DNA of 55,779 bases from Verrucomicrobiota bacterium (lineage in GTDB: Bacteria > Verrucomicrobiota > Verrucomicrobiia > Opitutales > UBA953), in assembly GCA_015061905.1 (NCBI GenBank), contig SUVQ01000011.1, positions 1 to 55,779 of the forward strand, written 5' to 3'. The notes below the pieces were generated by a model. It saw nothing but the letters and a program-made list of their open reading frames with translations. It was not told the origin of the DNA and made no database searches. The position numbers and the translations under genes were made by a program. Positions 16,134 through 24,369 of the stretch are shown here, in pieces. The stretch's first letter is position 1. The number at the start of each line of letters is the position of its first letter.

Positions 16134-16454
16134 TTAGAGTGTGTCCGGTGTGTTTTTGAAAAACGACGCGGTGCGCCCGACGTGCCCGACGCAAACGGAT
16201 TGCGTTCCCGCTTCGATTTCGGCGATTTGAGCTTTCATTTCGGCGCGCCCTTCGGCGAAACGCACTTTGAGTAGCGGCTCTTTTTTGAACATGAGGTTCA
16301 GCGTTTTGAGCGTTTCCGGAACGAGCCCGTTTTTGCCGACGGAGATTTTCGCTTCGAGAAGCTGAGCCTGCCCGCGAAGCTTTTTCTTTTCCGCGCCGCT
16401 GAGCGCGAACGTGATGTCTGCGTTTTCGTCCATAAAAAAAGAAATTCCGTCCAT
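16134..16454 (-). CDS. yhbY: YhbY-family RNA-binding protein (CRM domain)
   Basis: Small RNA-binding protein that associates with pre-50S ribosomal particles. The CRM fold is recognised by [20 protein letters not shown] at the start, SVGKNGL (the GxxG-type loop region), LKVRF and the late [11 protein letters not shown], where YhbY proteins have G-x-x-x-x-LYR. It has 106 residues from 16454; a second in-frame ATG at 16433 gives 99 residues, closer to the usual size of 95-100, and either start is possible. It is divergent from infA and upstream of fhs. Confidence 0.85.
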   Translation of the reverse strand: MDGISFFMDENADITFALSGAEKKKLRGQAQLLEAKISVGKNGLVPETLKTLNLMFKKEPLLKVRFAEGRAEMKAQIAEIEAGTQSVCVGHVGRTASFFKNTPDTL

Positions 16455-16501
16455 ACTATCTTTTCCCGGGGCGACTTCAACGTTTATTGCGTGCGGGGGC
16501 T

Positions 16502-16540
16502 AAATTTCTATTTGACGCGGGAACGCAATCGAAAGAAAAT
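16502..16540 (+). promoter_or_regulatory. Promoter of infA
   Basis: AAATTTCTATTTGACG with TTGACG (16512-16517) as -35, a 17-bp spacer containing CGGGAACGC, and GAAAAT (16535-16540) as -10. It is a one-base variant of the AAATTTCAATTTG block. About 37 nt lie between the -10 and the chosen start codon. Confidence 0.6.
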
Positions 16541-16577
16541 GAAATCTTTAATTTTTTTACACTACAAAATCATCAGA

Positions 16578-16856
16578 ATGGCAGACGGTCTTATTGAATT
16601 AGAAGGCAAAATTATCGCGGTGCTTCCGGGAACGATGTTCCGGATTGAGTTGCCGAACAAGCACGTGGTGCTCGGGCATATTTCCGGGAAACTTCGTAAA
16701 AACTTTATCAAAATTTTTGTCGGCGATACCGTGCGCGTCGAAATGGATCCGAAGGATCTGACGCAAGCCCGCATTACTTACCGTCTCCGCAACGCGACGC
16801 CTGCCATGCAACAGATGCAGGCGCAAATGCACAGCGCGAGCGCGCGTCGCCGCTAA
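16578..16856 (+). CDS. infA: Translation initiation factor IF-1
   Basis: S1/OB-fold factor that binds the ribosomal A site during initiation. The core [39 protein letters not shown] and ARITYR fits IF-1 closely. The start at 16578 (MADGL) is preferred over an in-frame ATG at 16539, because the family begins within a few residues of the LIE motif. The protein has 92 residues, about 20 more than usual: after [10 protein letters not shown] comes a tail rich in Met/Gln and ending SARRR. The tail is unusual, but extensions of IF-1 are known in some phyla. Confidence 0.95.
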   Translation: MADGLIELEGKIIAVLPGTMFRIELPNKHVVLGHISGKLRKNFIKIFVGDTVRVEMDPKDLTQARITYRLRNATPAMQQMQAQMHSASARRR

Positions 16857-16869
16857 TTTTTCCTCCGGC

Positions 16870-17124
16870 GTGAGCGGCTCCGAAAAGCGTTCCCGCGGCG
16901 GGAAATCTTTTTTGCTCGGCTTGGGCTTAGACGCCAAGGACGGGCAAAAACGCATTACGCAGGCAGAGCGTTTTTCCGTTGTCGGCGGAAGCGAGGAAAC
17001 GCATGACAAAATGGCGGAAACTTTTATTAAAACCTGCGAAGATTTGAAACGGAAAGGGCGGGATTTGGACGATGCCGATCCCCGCGAAATTTCCGATTTG
17101 TTAGACAAGCATCTGCGCCGCTGA
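16870..17124 (+). CDS. Small conserved hypothetical protein
   Basis: An 84-residue acidic/basic protein with GTG start (16870), 13 bp after infA and ending 2 bp before convergent rnr. It contains FLLGLGLDAKDGQKRITQ, then VGGSEETHDKMAE and a C-terminal helix. The pattern (LLGxxxDxxDGxxR, GGSEETH) resembles small uncharacterised proteins I recall from Verrucomicrobiota and Planctomycetota; that resemblance is from memory and unverified. There is no signal peptide or membrane segment. Function unknown. The position argues for cotranscription with infA. Confidence 0.65.
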   Translation: MSGSEKRSRGGKSFLLGLGLDAKDGQKRITQAERFSVVGGSEETHDKMAETFIKTCEDLKRKGRDLDDADPREISDLLDKHLRR

Positions 17125-17126
17125 AA

Positions 17127-19451
17127 TCAGCGGCGGGAACGCTGTCCGGATTTGCGCCGATGTTCACGCGTCGGCGCATTTTCGTTTTCCGAAACCATAC
17201 GGAAATTCATTGTGCGGCGGAAGCGGTCCACGCGGTCGATAACGACGGGAACGGTTTGCCCGAGCGCGTAGCGTTTGCGGGAACGCCGCCCGACGATTGC
17301 CGAGGCGTCCGGCGTAACCTGATACAAATCGTCCGTCAGGGAGGAGAGCGGAATCAGCCCGAATGCCTGCGAAATTTTTAATTCGACGAAAAGCCCGATG
17401 CTGCGAATGTCCGTAATGACGGCGTCGAAAACTTTCTTTTTCTTGCGCTCGGCTTCGCGTTCGAAAAATTCGAGCAGTTTAATTTTGACGGATTCGCGTT
17501 CGGCTTCCATTGACGAGCGTTCCGTTTCGGAAATGTGGTCGGACGTTCCCGCGAGTTCCGCGATGACCGGAGCGGGCGTTTTTTTGGCGGAAGCCGTCGG
17601 TAAATGATTTTTTTGCAGATAAAAATCCAAGATGCGGTGCACGGTTAAGTCGGCATAGCGGCGGATCGGAGACGTGAAGTGCGCGTAATCGTTCTTCGCC
17701 AAGCCGTAGTGCCCGTCCGCGCTCGGGCGATAGCAGGCTTGCTTCAGGCTTCGCAACACGCGAATCCGCAACGGATATGCGTCTTCCCGGTCTTTCAGAA
17801 CGGCGAGGAGTTTCATCATTTCGCTACGCTTGGAAAGATCGCCGATTTTGATGCCTGCCGCGATCATTTCTTCGCGCAGTTCGGCAAGTTTTTCCGCCTC
17901 GGGCGCGTCGTGAACGCGGGAAATGAACGGAAGCCGGGCTTGGCGGAATTGCCGCGCGATAATTTCGTTGGCGAGCAGCATAAATTCTTCCACGAGCTGA
18001 TGGGATTCGTCGTGGCGGACTTGTTCGATGCGCTCGGCGAAACCGTCGGAATCGACGTAGATTTTGACTTCCGGCATGTCGAGGTCAAGTGCACCCGTGC
18101 GCATTCGTTCTTCGCGCAGTTTTGAAGCAAGGTTCCAAAGCGCGCGGATGTTTTTTCTCAGGAGCGAAATTTCCTCGTCGCTCAATTCGGCAAGGGCGCA
18201 CCCGGGATGCCCGGATTGATGCGCGGGAACGGGCGGGAACGCGCGGATTTCCCGGTTGTCGTCTTCGTTCATTAGGGCGAAAGCCTGCCCGTAGGTCAGT
18301 CTTTTGCGGGAGGAAATAACGGAGTTGGCGAACTGCGTTTGCGTGATGTTCCCGCTTGCGTCAAAGGTGGCGAAAACGGATTTGGCGAGGCGGGCTTCGC
18401 CTTCGACAAGCGAGCAAATTCCGCTTGAGAGCGCGTGCGGAAGCATCGGAATGACGGTGCCGACGAGGTAGGTGGAGTTCCCGCGGGCGCGCGCTTCCCG
18501 GTCGAGCGCGGAATGCGGGCGAACGTAGTGGGAAACGTCCGCGATGTGCACGCCGACGCGGATTTTTTCTTCGGGTAAAAATTCGACGGAGAGTGCGTCG
18601 TCAAAATCCTTGGCGTCGTCCGGGTCGATGGTGATTGTAAAAATTTTTCTCAAATCAAGGCGTCCGCGCATTTCCTTGGAATCGACGCTTGCGGGAACGC
18701 TTTTTAATTCGTCTGCGACGCTGTCCGGGAATTTCGGAGAAAGGTGATAGCGGAAAAGGATTGCTCGGTATTCGGCGAGCGGCGTGTGGGATTCGCCGAG
18801 GACTTTTTCGATTTCTCCGCTGGGATTTTCGTTGCGGCGAGTCCATTCGTTGAGGCGGACAACCACTTTTTCGCCGGCTTTCGGTTGCGGAAACAGCGGC
18901 GAGCGTGCGGGATCGGGAACGAGAATGTCTTTGGGAATGCGGGGATCGTCGGGACGAACCGTCCAGTAATAGCGCGTTTGAATGAGCGTTCCCGTGGTCG
19001 AGCTGAAGGCGCGTTCGAGGATTTTGACAACGCTTCCGAAGGGCAAATCGTCTCCCTGCGCGTAGCGTTCCCGGAAACCGCCTTTACGGCGTTTGCGTTC
19101 CAGCCGGACGACGACGCGGTCGCCGTGAAATGCCGTTCCCGTGTCTTCGGCGCGGAGGTGAACGGCGGGCGGCGGCGGGGAGCCGTCTGCCGGAGTGTCG
19201 GGCAAAAGTTTTGCGCTTCCGCTGTTTCGAAACAGGATGCGTCCGCTGATGAGGTCGGCGTCGGAGGGCAGGCAGAAGCGGTCGCGCTTGACTTGGGCGA
19301 CGGAGCCTGCGCGCACCATGCGCGGGAGGATTTTTTTGAGTTTACGGAAAAGTTTTCCGTCGCCGCCGAGGGCTTTGTGGAGTTCGTCGAGGCGTAGCGG
19401 GGAATAGTCTTTCCGCCTCATAAATTCGAGGAGTTTTTCTTCCAATTCCAT
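17127..19451 (-). CDS. rnr: Ribonuclease R (RNase II/VacB family)
   Basis: Processive 3'-5' exoribonuclease that degrades structured RNA. The protein of 774 residues has an N-terminal winged-helix region, cold-shock domains, and the RNB catalytic domain with [19 protein letters not shown] (metal-binding aspartates, about 265-283), [12 protein letters not shown] and the [16 protein letters not shown] helix. An S1 domain near the C-terminus ([19 protein letters not shown]) precedes a basic tail. A loop at 18.2 kb (about residues 402-411) carries two GGGAACG copies side by side, encoding FPPVPAH. It is divergent from asnS. Confidence 0.95.
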   Translation of the reverse strand: MELEEKLLEFMRRKDYSPLRLDELHKALGGDGKLFRKLKKILPRMVRAGSVAQVKRDRFCLPSDADLISGRILFRNSGSAKLLPDTPADGSPPPPAVHLRAEDTGTAFHGDRVVVRLERKRRKGGFRERYAQGDDLPFGSVVKILERAFSSTTGTLIQTRYYWTVRPDDPRIPKDILVPDPARSPLFPQPKAGEKVVVRLNEWTRRNENPSGEIEKVLGESHTPLAEYRAILFRYHLSPKFPDSVADELKSVPASVDSKEMRGRLDLRKIFTITIDPDDAKDFDDALSVEFLPEEKIRVGVHIADVSHYVRPHSALDREARARGNSTYLVGTVIPMLPHALSSGICSLVEGEARLAKSVFATFDASGNITQTQFANSVISSRKRLTYGQAFALMNEDDNREIRAFPPVPAHQSGHPGCALAELSDEEISLLRKNIRALWNLASKLREERMRTGALDLDMPEVKIYVDSDGFAERIEQVRHDESHQLVEEFMLLANEIIARQFRQARLPFISRVHDAPEAEKLAELREEMIAAGIKIGDLSKRSEMMKLLAVLKDREDAYPLRIRVLRSLKQACYRPSADGHYGLAKNDYAHFTSPIRRYADLTVHRILDFYLQKNHLPTASAKKTPAPVIAELAGTSDHISETERSSMEAERESVKIKLLEFFEREAERKKKKVFDAVITDIRSIGLFVELKISQAFGLIPLSSLTDDLYQVTPDASAIVGRRSRKRYALGQTVPVVIDRVDRFRRTMNFRMVSENENAPTREHRRKSGQRSRR

Positions 19452-19556
19452 ACGTTCGAAATTGAAAAACGTTCGCGTTCCCGCGTCGATTCAAAAATCG
19501 GAGCGGAGCGGGCGGAGTTTTTGAAAAAATCGGGAAAAATGCCCGTGCGGAGCGAT

Positions 19557-19593
19557 AATTTCTATTTGCGTCGGCGAAACTTGGTATTAGATT
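19557..19593 (+). promoter_or_regulatory. Promoter of asnS
   Basis: AATTTCTATTTGCGT with TTGCGT (19566-19571) as -35, a 16-bp spacer and TAGATT (19588-19593) as -10. The ATG begins 9 nt after the -10, which implies a leader of about 2 nt. It is a variant of the AAATTTCAATTTG block. Confidence 0.6.
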
Positions 19594-19601
19594 TTCCCCC
19601 G

Positions 19602-20981
19602 ATGAAAAAACTTTCCGTAAAAGAAGCTCTCGGTTCCTCTTCGGCTGAAAATTCCGTGCTCGTGCAGGGCTGGGTGCGCACGCGCCGCGATTCCAAAACG
19701 TTTTCGTTTTTGGAAATTAACGACGGCTCCTGCATGAAAAACCTGCAATGCGTTGTGGACGCCGACTGCGAAGGCTACGCGCTTTTGAAAAATGCGACGA
19801 CGGGCGCGAGCGTTTCCGTGGAAGGCGCGCTCATCGCCTCGCAGGGCAAAGGGCAAAGCTGGGAAATTCACGCGACAAAGATTGAGATTCTCGGGCTTGC
19901 GCCGGAAACGTTCCCGCTTCAGAAAAAAGGACACACGGTGGAATTTTTGCGCTCGATTCCGCATCTGCGCGCGCGCACGAACCGCTTCGGCGCAATGTTC
20001 CGCGTGCGTTCCCGCTTGGCGTTTGCGGTGCATCAATTCTTTCAGGAACGCGGTTTCGCTTACGTTCACACGCCGATTATCACGGCGAGCGATTGCGAGG
20101 GCGCCGGCGAGCTTTTTCGCGTAACCACGCTTCCGCCCGAAGATGCGCCGAAAAACGCGGACGGGAACGTCGATTTTTCGCAGGACTTTTTTGCGCGTCC
20201 GTCGTTCCTTACGGTCAGCGGGCAGCTTGAGGCGGAAACGCTCGCTTGCGCGCTCGGAAAAGTTTACACGTTCGGACCCACGTTCCGGGCGGAAAATTCC
20301 AACACGTCACGCCACGCCAGCGAATTTTGGATGATTGAGCCGGAAATGGCGTTTTGCGATATTCACGGCGACATCGACGTTGCCGAAGCTCTCATCAAAT
20401 ATCTGATCGCGGATATTTTGAAAAATTGTCCGGACGAAATTGAGTTTTTCAACAAATTCATCGACAAAACCTTGCGGGAACGCCTTGAGCAAGTTGTCGA
20501 AAAACCGTTTGTCCGCATCAGCTACACGGAAGCGGTGGAGATTTTGCAAAAATCCGGCGAAAAGTTCGAATTTCCGATTGTTTGGGGTGAAGGGCTTCAG
20601 AGCGAGCACGAGCGTTTTCTTACGGAAAAACACTTCAAGTCGCCCGTCGCCGTTTACGATTATCCGCGCGAGGCAAAACCGTTTTACATGCGCCAAAACG
20701 ACGACGGAAAAACCGTTGCGGCGACGGATTTGCTCGTTCCCGGCATCGGCGAAATTGTCGGCGGAAGCCAGCGTGAAGAACGCTTGGAAAAGCTGCTCGC
20801 GGCAATGGAAGCTCACGGGCTTTCCGAAAAAGATTACGCCTGGTATGTCGATCTGCGCCGCTTCGGGAGCGTGCCGCACGCCGGCTTCGGGCTCGGGTTT
20901 GAGCGCATGCTCATGTTTGTAACGGGCGAAGGCAATATTCGGGACGTGATTCCGTTCCCGCGCACGCCCGGACACGCCTAA
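19602..20981 (+). CDS. asnS: Asparaginyl-tRNA synthetase
   Basis: Class IIb synthetase that charges tRNA(Asn). The protein has 459 residues. The N-terminal OB-fold anticodon domain ([20 protein letters not shown], about 22-41) is followed by the catalytic core: motif 2 with [20 protein letters not shown] and motif 3 with [12 protein letters not shown] near the C-terminus. [13 protein letters not shown] agrees with AsnRS rather than AspRS. The ATG at 19602 is preferred to an in-frame upstream start at 19521, which lies before the promoter. A Sel1-repeat gene follows 13 bp later and is probably cotranscribed. Confidence 0.95.
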   Translation: MKKLSVKEALGSSSAENSVLVQGWVRTRRDSKTFSFLEINDGSCMKNLQCVVDADCEGYALLKNATTGASVSVEGALIASQGKGQSWEIHATKIEILGLAPETFPLQKKGHTVEFLRSIPHLRARTNRFGAMFRVRSRLAFAVHQFFQERGFAYVHTPIITASDCEGAGELFRVTTLPPEDAPKNADGNVDFSQDFFARPSFLTVSGQLEAETLACALGKVYTFGPTFRAENSNTSRHASEFWMIEPEMAFCDIHGDIDVAEALIKYLIADILKNCPDEIEFFNKFIDKTLRERLEQVVEKPFVRISYTEAVEILQKSGEKFEFPIVWGEGLQSEHERFLTEKHFKSPVAVYDYPREAKPFYMRQNDDGKTVAATDLLVPGIGEIVGGSQREERLEKLLAAMEAHGLSEKDYAWYVDLRRFGSVPHAGFGLGFERMLMFVTGEGNIRDVIPFPRTPGHA

Positions 20982-20994
20982 CGGAGTCGTTGAA

Positions 20995-21669
20995 ATGAAG
21001 CTGAAAAAACGAACGAAAATTCTGATTTTTTCCGCACTCGCGCTCGTGCTTCTCTGCGGCGCGGCGGGCGCGTGGACCGTTAAGAAAATCCGCTCGGCGG
21101 AATACGCCTACAATCGGAGTTTGGAGGCGCGGGAACGCGGCGACGGCGATGCGATGCTGCGCTGGATGAGCGTGGCGGGAGCACGCGGCGATGTGCGCGC
21201 GCAGATGTTTTTGGCAACAGGATTCGAAACGGGCTCTTTCGGCGGCGTGACGGATTTGAAGCTTTCCGCCGCGTGGTATAAAAAAGCCGCCGAGGCAGGA
21301 AACGGCATCGCTCAGTTTAATTACGGAACATTTTGCTGGCTGGGGCGCGGGGACGTTCCCGCCGATCGGGAAGAAGCGGTCAAATGGTGGGAAAAAGCCG
21401 CCGCCGCCGGTGTGCCCAACGCAAAATCCAACCTCGGAATCTGTTACCGTGACGGGCTCGGCGGTGTCGCGAAAGACATAAACCGGGCGCGGGATTTTTT
21501 CATTGAAGCCGCGACTGCAAATCACCTGGAAGCCTGCTATCTGCTCGGAGAACTTTACGAGCGTGAAAATAATCGCGAACGCGCGCTTCATTGGCTCGAA
21601 AAAGCCGCCTCCGCCGGGCACGCCAAGGCGAAAGCACTCTTCGAACGCCTCACGGGAACGCATTTGTAA
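20995..21669 (+). CDS. Membrane-anchored Sel1-repeat protein
   Basis: The protein has 224 residues. An N-terminal membrane segment or uncleaved signal (about 9-28, ILIFSALALVLLCGAAGAW) precedes four or five Sel1-like helical repeats of about 36 residues. Repeat signatures include AAWYKKAAEAGNGIAQFNYG, AVKWWEKAAAAGVPNAKSNLG and ALHWLEKAASAGHAKAKALFE. Such repeats are scaffolds for protein binding. The domain should face the periplasm, but the partner is unknown. It lies between asnS (13 bp upstream) and the mreB promoter. A link to cell-shape control by proximity to mreB is only a guess. Confidence 0.85.
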   Translation: MKLKKRTKILIFSALALVLLCGAAGAWTVKKIRSAEYAYNRSLEARERGDGDAMLRWMSVAGARGDVRAQMFLATGFETGSFGGVTDLKLSAAWYKKAAEAGNGIAQFNYGTFCWLGRGDVPADREEAVKWWEKAAAAGVPNAKSNLGICYRDGLGGVAKDINRARDFFIEAATANHLEACYLLGELYERENNRERALHWLEKAASAGHAKAKALFERLTGTHL

Positions 21670-21746
21670 CGATAAATTTTCGTGCGTGTCGTTGACAATT
21701 ATGAAGCCTTGATGTTTCCTTAACGGAAACGTTTTTTTGGAAAATC

Positions 21747-22763
21747 ATGATTAAGAAAATTTCGGGCATTTTCTCCACCGCAATCGGCATCGACTTGGGA
21801 ACGGCAAACGTTCTCGTTTACGTAAAAGGTCGTGGCATTATCATGAATGAGCCGAGCTTTGTTGCGATTGACGCCAAGACGCGCCGCCCGCTCGCAATCG
21901 GCTTGGAAGCCAAGGAAATGGCGGATTTGGCGCCGACGGGAATCGAAGTCGTGCGCCCGATGAAAAACGGCGTAATCGCAGACTTCGAAGTCAGCGAACA
22001 CATGTTGCGCTATTTTATCAAAAAAGCGGGGCAACATTCGTTTTTGACGCATCTCACCGTGGTGATTGCCGTGCCTTACGGAATTACTCCGGTGGAAGAA
22101 CGCGCGGTAAAGGATTCCGCGTATCGCGCGGGAGCGCAACACGTGCTGACGGTGCCGGAGCCGAAAGCCTCCGCGCTGGGCGCGGGATTGCCGGTCGGCG
22201 AGTCGGAAACTTCGATGGTCGTCGATATCGGCGGCGGCACGTCCGAAATCGCGATCCTTTCTTTGGGCGGGATCGTCGCTGCGCGAAGCATTCGTGTCGG
22301 CGGAGACGAATTTGACAAAAGCATCGTCAATTACGTCAAAAACGCTTACGGGCTCGTTATCGCCTCGAAAACGGCAGAGCGCATCAAAGTGCAAATCGGC
22401 TCGGCGTATCCGCTGGATCAGGAACTTTCGCTTGAAATCAAAGGTCGCGACTCGATTTCCGGCTTACCGCGCGCGCAAACGGTCAATTCGACGGAGATCC
22501 GCGAGGCTTTGAAGCATAATTTTGACGAAATCATCGAAGGCATTTCCAAGACGCTTGAAGTTTGCCCGCCGGAATCTGCGGGGCAACTTTTGGACCGCGG
22601 GGCGGCTCTCGCCGGCGGCGGTGCGCTGATTCGAGGCTTGGATCGCCTTTTGAGCGACAAAATGGGAATGCCGTTCTTTGTCGCGGAAGATCCGCTGCGT
22701 TGCGTCGTAAACGGCACGGGCGCGATTATTGAAAAAGAAGGCAAGGCATCGATTCTGCGCTAA
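21747..22763 (+). CDS. mreB: Rod-shape protein MreB (bacterial actin)
   Basis: Actin-like filament protein that guides the lateral-wall synthesis complex under the inner membrane. The protein has 338 residues. Phosphate 1 loop IDLGTANVLVYVKGRGI lies at about 14-30, phosphate 2 loop VVDIGGGTSEIAILSLGG at about 157-174, and the adenosine motif AGGGALIRG at about 289-297. It is the first gene of mreB-mreC-mreD-mrdA. A possible TTGACA -35 box lies at 21692-21697 with a weak -10. Only one GGGAACG motif occurs in its 1017 bp, near the 5' end, as expected if a conserved protein tolerates few copies. Confidence 0.97.
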   Translation: MIKKISGIFSTAIGIDLGTANVLVYVKGRGIIMNEPSFVAIDAKTRRPLAIGLEAKEMADLAPTGIEVVRPMKNGVIADFEVSEHMLRYFIKKAGQHSFLTHLTVVIAVPYGITPVEERAVKDSAYRAGAQHVLTVPEPKASALGAGLPVGESETSMVVDIGGGTSEIAILSLGGIVAARSIRVGGDEFDKSIVNYVKNAYGLVIASKTAERIKVQIGSAYPLDQELSLEIKGRDSISGLPRAQTVNSTEIREALKHNFDEIIEGISKTLEVCPPESAGQLLDRGAALAGGGALIRGLDRLLSDKMGMPFFVAEDPLRCVVNGTGAIIEKEGKASILR

Positions 22764-22765
22764 TC

Positions 22766-22790
22766 GCCGAATTGTCTTTCGGCATTTTTC
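22766..22790 (+). terminator. Weak hairpin between mreB and mreC
   Basis: GCCGAA (22766-22771), TTGTCT loop, TTCGGC (22778-22783), then ATTTTTCCCTTTT. With a 6-bp stem it could lower expression of mreC-mreD-mrdA relative to mreB rather than stop transcription. Confidence 0.4.
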
Positions 22791-22844
22791 CCTTTTATAA
22801 CTTCGGGTTTTGAAAGCTTTTGAAACGTTCCCGCAATTGAGCCG

Positions 22845-23708
22845 ATGAATCCGGAAACCAGAAATCTGCGCCCGTTCTTTTTCCTGTTCGTGGGCATGAT
22901 GGTTTGGTGGTTCGCTCCGTCGGCACTTCGGAGACTTGTCTACGAAGCGGGTTACGAATTTGAGGCTCCGTCGCTTGTGCTTTCTTCGCACATGCGCGAG
23001 CTCGGGCAATACTGGGAAATGCGTTCCCGCAGTAAAAACGATTTGATTCGCGCCGGACGCGACACCGCAAGGCTCGCGGCGACAATGCAGTATGAAATCG
23101 CTCAAAACAACGGGCTGAAGGAAGAAAATGCCCGCCTTTTGAAGCTGATCGGCATGGAGGAACGCCCGGACTTCCGAACGGTGCCGGCGCGCGTGGTTCA
23201 GCGGCGTTTGAGCATGTGGTGGCAACAAATTATTTTGCGCAAGGGCAAGGCGGACGGAATTTGCGTGGGTTGCCCGGTCGTGAACGCCTACGGCGTAGTC
23301 GGACGCGTGCGGCAGGTTTTTGAAACGACTTGCGTGGTCGAGCTGATTTCGTCACCGGCGTTTCGTATTTCGGCAACGATTGAAGGAATTGAAAATTGTG
23401 CGGTAACGTATCAGGGCGCGGGAGCGTCGCCTCTGCGTGCCGCTTCCGGGAAGATTGCGGATATTCCGGCGGATGCGGTGTTCCCGGACGGAATAACGCG
23501 CCTGGAGGTTGTAACTTCCGGCTTGGGCGGAATTTTCCCGGCGGGGCTGAAAATCGGAACCGTGTCTGCAACACCGACGAATTTTGCCGATGGCATGTTT
23601 CGGGGCGTTCCCGTCGAGCTGGCGCAACGCCTTGCCGCGATTGAGGAAGCGGCAATTCTCGTTCCCGTGGATAAATCGGTGCTGAAAAATTTTGTGGCGG
23701 AAGAATAA
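22845..23708 (+). CDS. mreC: Rod-shape protein MreC
   Basis: Inner-membrane protein whose periplasmic domain activates the elongation transpeptidase. The protein has 287 residues: a single N-terminal membrane helix (about 8-25, FFFLFVGMMVWWFAPSAL), a coiled coil (about 55-105, ending GLKEENARLLKLIGM), then the beta-rich periplasmic domain with ARVVQRRLSMWWQQIILRKG and the conserved GVVGRVRQVFETTCVVELI region. It follows mreB by 81 bp and is 16 bp ahead of mreD. Confidence 0.93.
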   Translation: MNPETRNLRPFFFLFVGMMVWWFAPSALRRLVYEAGYEFEAPSLVLSSHMRELGQYWEMRSRSKNDLIRAGRDTARLAATMQYEIAQNNGLKEENARLLKLIGMEERPDFRTVPARVVQRRLSMWWQQIILRKGKADGICVGCPVVNAYGVVGRVRQVFETTCVVELISSPAFRISATIEGIENCAVTYQGAGASPLRAASGKIADIPADAVFPDGITRLEVVTSGLGGIFPAGLKIGTVSATPTNFADGMFRGVPVELAQRLAAIEEAAILVPVDKSVLKNFVAEE

Positions 23709-23724
23709 AAGAAGGACACGCGAG

Positions 23725-24369
23725 GTGAACGAAACGATAAAAAAGATTTTTGCCGTCAGCGCGTTTTATTGGATTCCCGCCTGTACGGTTGCGTATTTGT
23801 GGATTTTTTTGTCGGGAGAAATCTCGGATATGCTTTCTCCGTGGAATTTGAGCATTTTCGCGCCCGGCTTGCTCGTGGTCGTGCCGGCGTTGCTGATGCC
23901 GTTCCCGCGCGGGCTTGTCGTCGTTTTAATCAGCGGTTTTTTATTTGATGTTTCCCTTCCGGTTCCGTTTGAAAAAATGGAGTCCGCCTTGTTCGATGCG
24001 GGAAAGGAAATGTTTTTATTCGGGGAAATGACGGCGGACGTTCCCGCGACGGTCGGTTTCGGTGCAACATGGATGGTGATTTTCTTTTTCGCACTGCGTT
24101 TTTTGCGCGCGTATATCGACTTGTCCTCTCCGAAACAATGGCTGGTAACGGCGTTGATTTTGAATTTTGTTATTTTTCTGCTTTGGGCGTGCGCAATCAG
24201 TTGGACGGAGCTCGGAAAACTTGCTTTTTGGGGCGGTTTTTTGGCGACGGCAATCATTTCTTCCGCCTTTATCGTTTTGCTGGGCTGGTGGTTTTTTGAC
24301 GCCGTCGTTTCCTTGTATCGGATGTGCGGCGTGGATTTGGTCGGAGAACGGGAGGTGGAAGAAAAATGA
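23725..24369 (+). CDS. mreD: MreD-like membrane protein
   Basis: The protein has 214 residues with about five membrane helices (about 9-27, 38-58, 62-82, 112-130, 143-160, 165-185). Sequence identity to MreD is low, as is usual for this protein; the assignment rests on the position between mreC and mrdA and on the hydropathy. The GTG start at 23725 is preceded by AAGAAGG at a good distance. Its stop codon overlaps the mrdA start as ATGA, indicating translational coupling. Role: membrane scaffold of the elongation complex. Confidence 0.8.
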   Translation: MNETIKKIFAVSAFYWIPACTVAYLWIFLSGEISDMLSPWNLSIFAPGLLVVVPALLMPFPRGLVVVLISGFLFDVSLPVPFEKMESALFDAGKEMFLFGEMTADVPATVGFGATWMVIFFFALRFLRAYIDLSSPKQWLVTALILNFVIFLLWACAISWTELGKLAFWGGFLATAIISSAFIVLLGWWFFDAVVSLYRMCGVDLVGEREVEEK

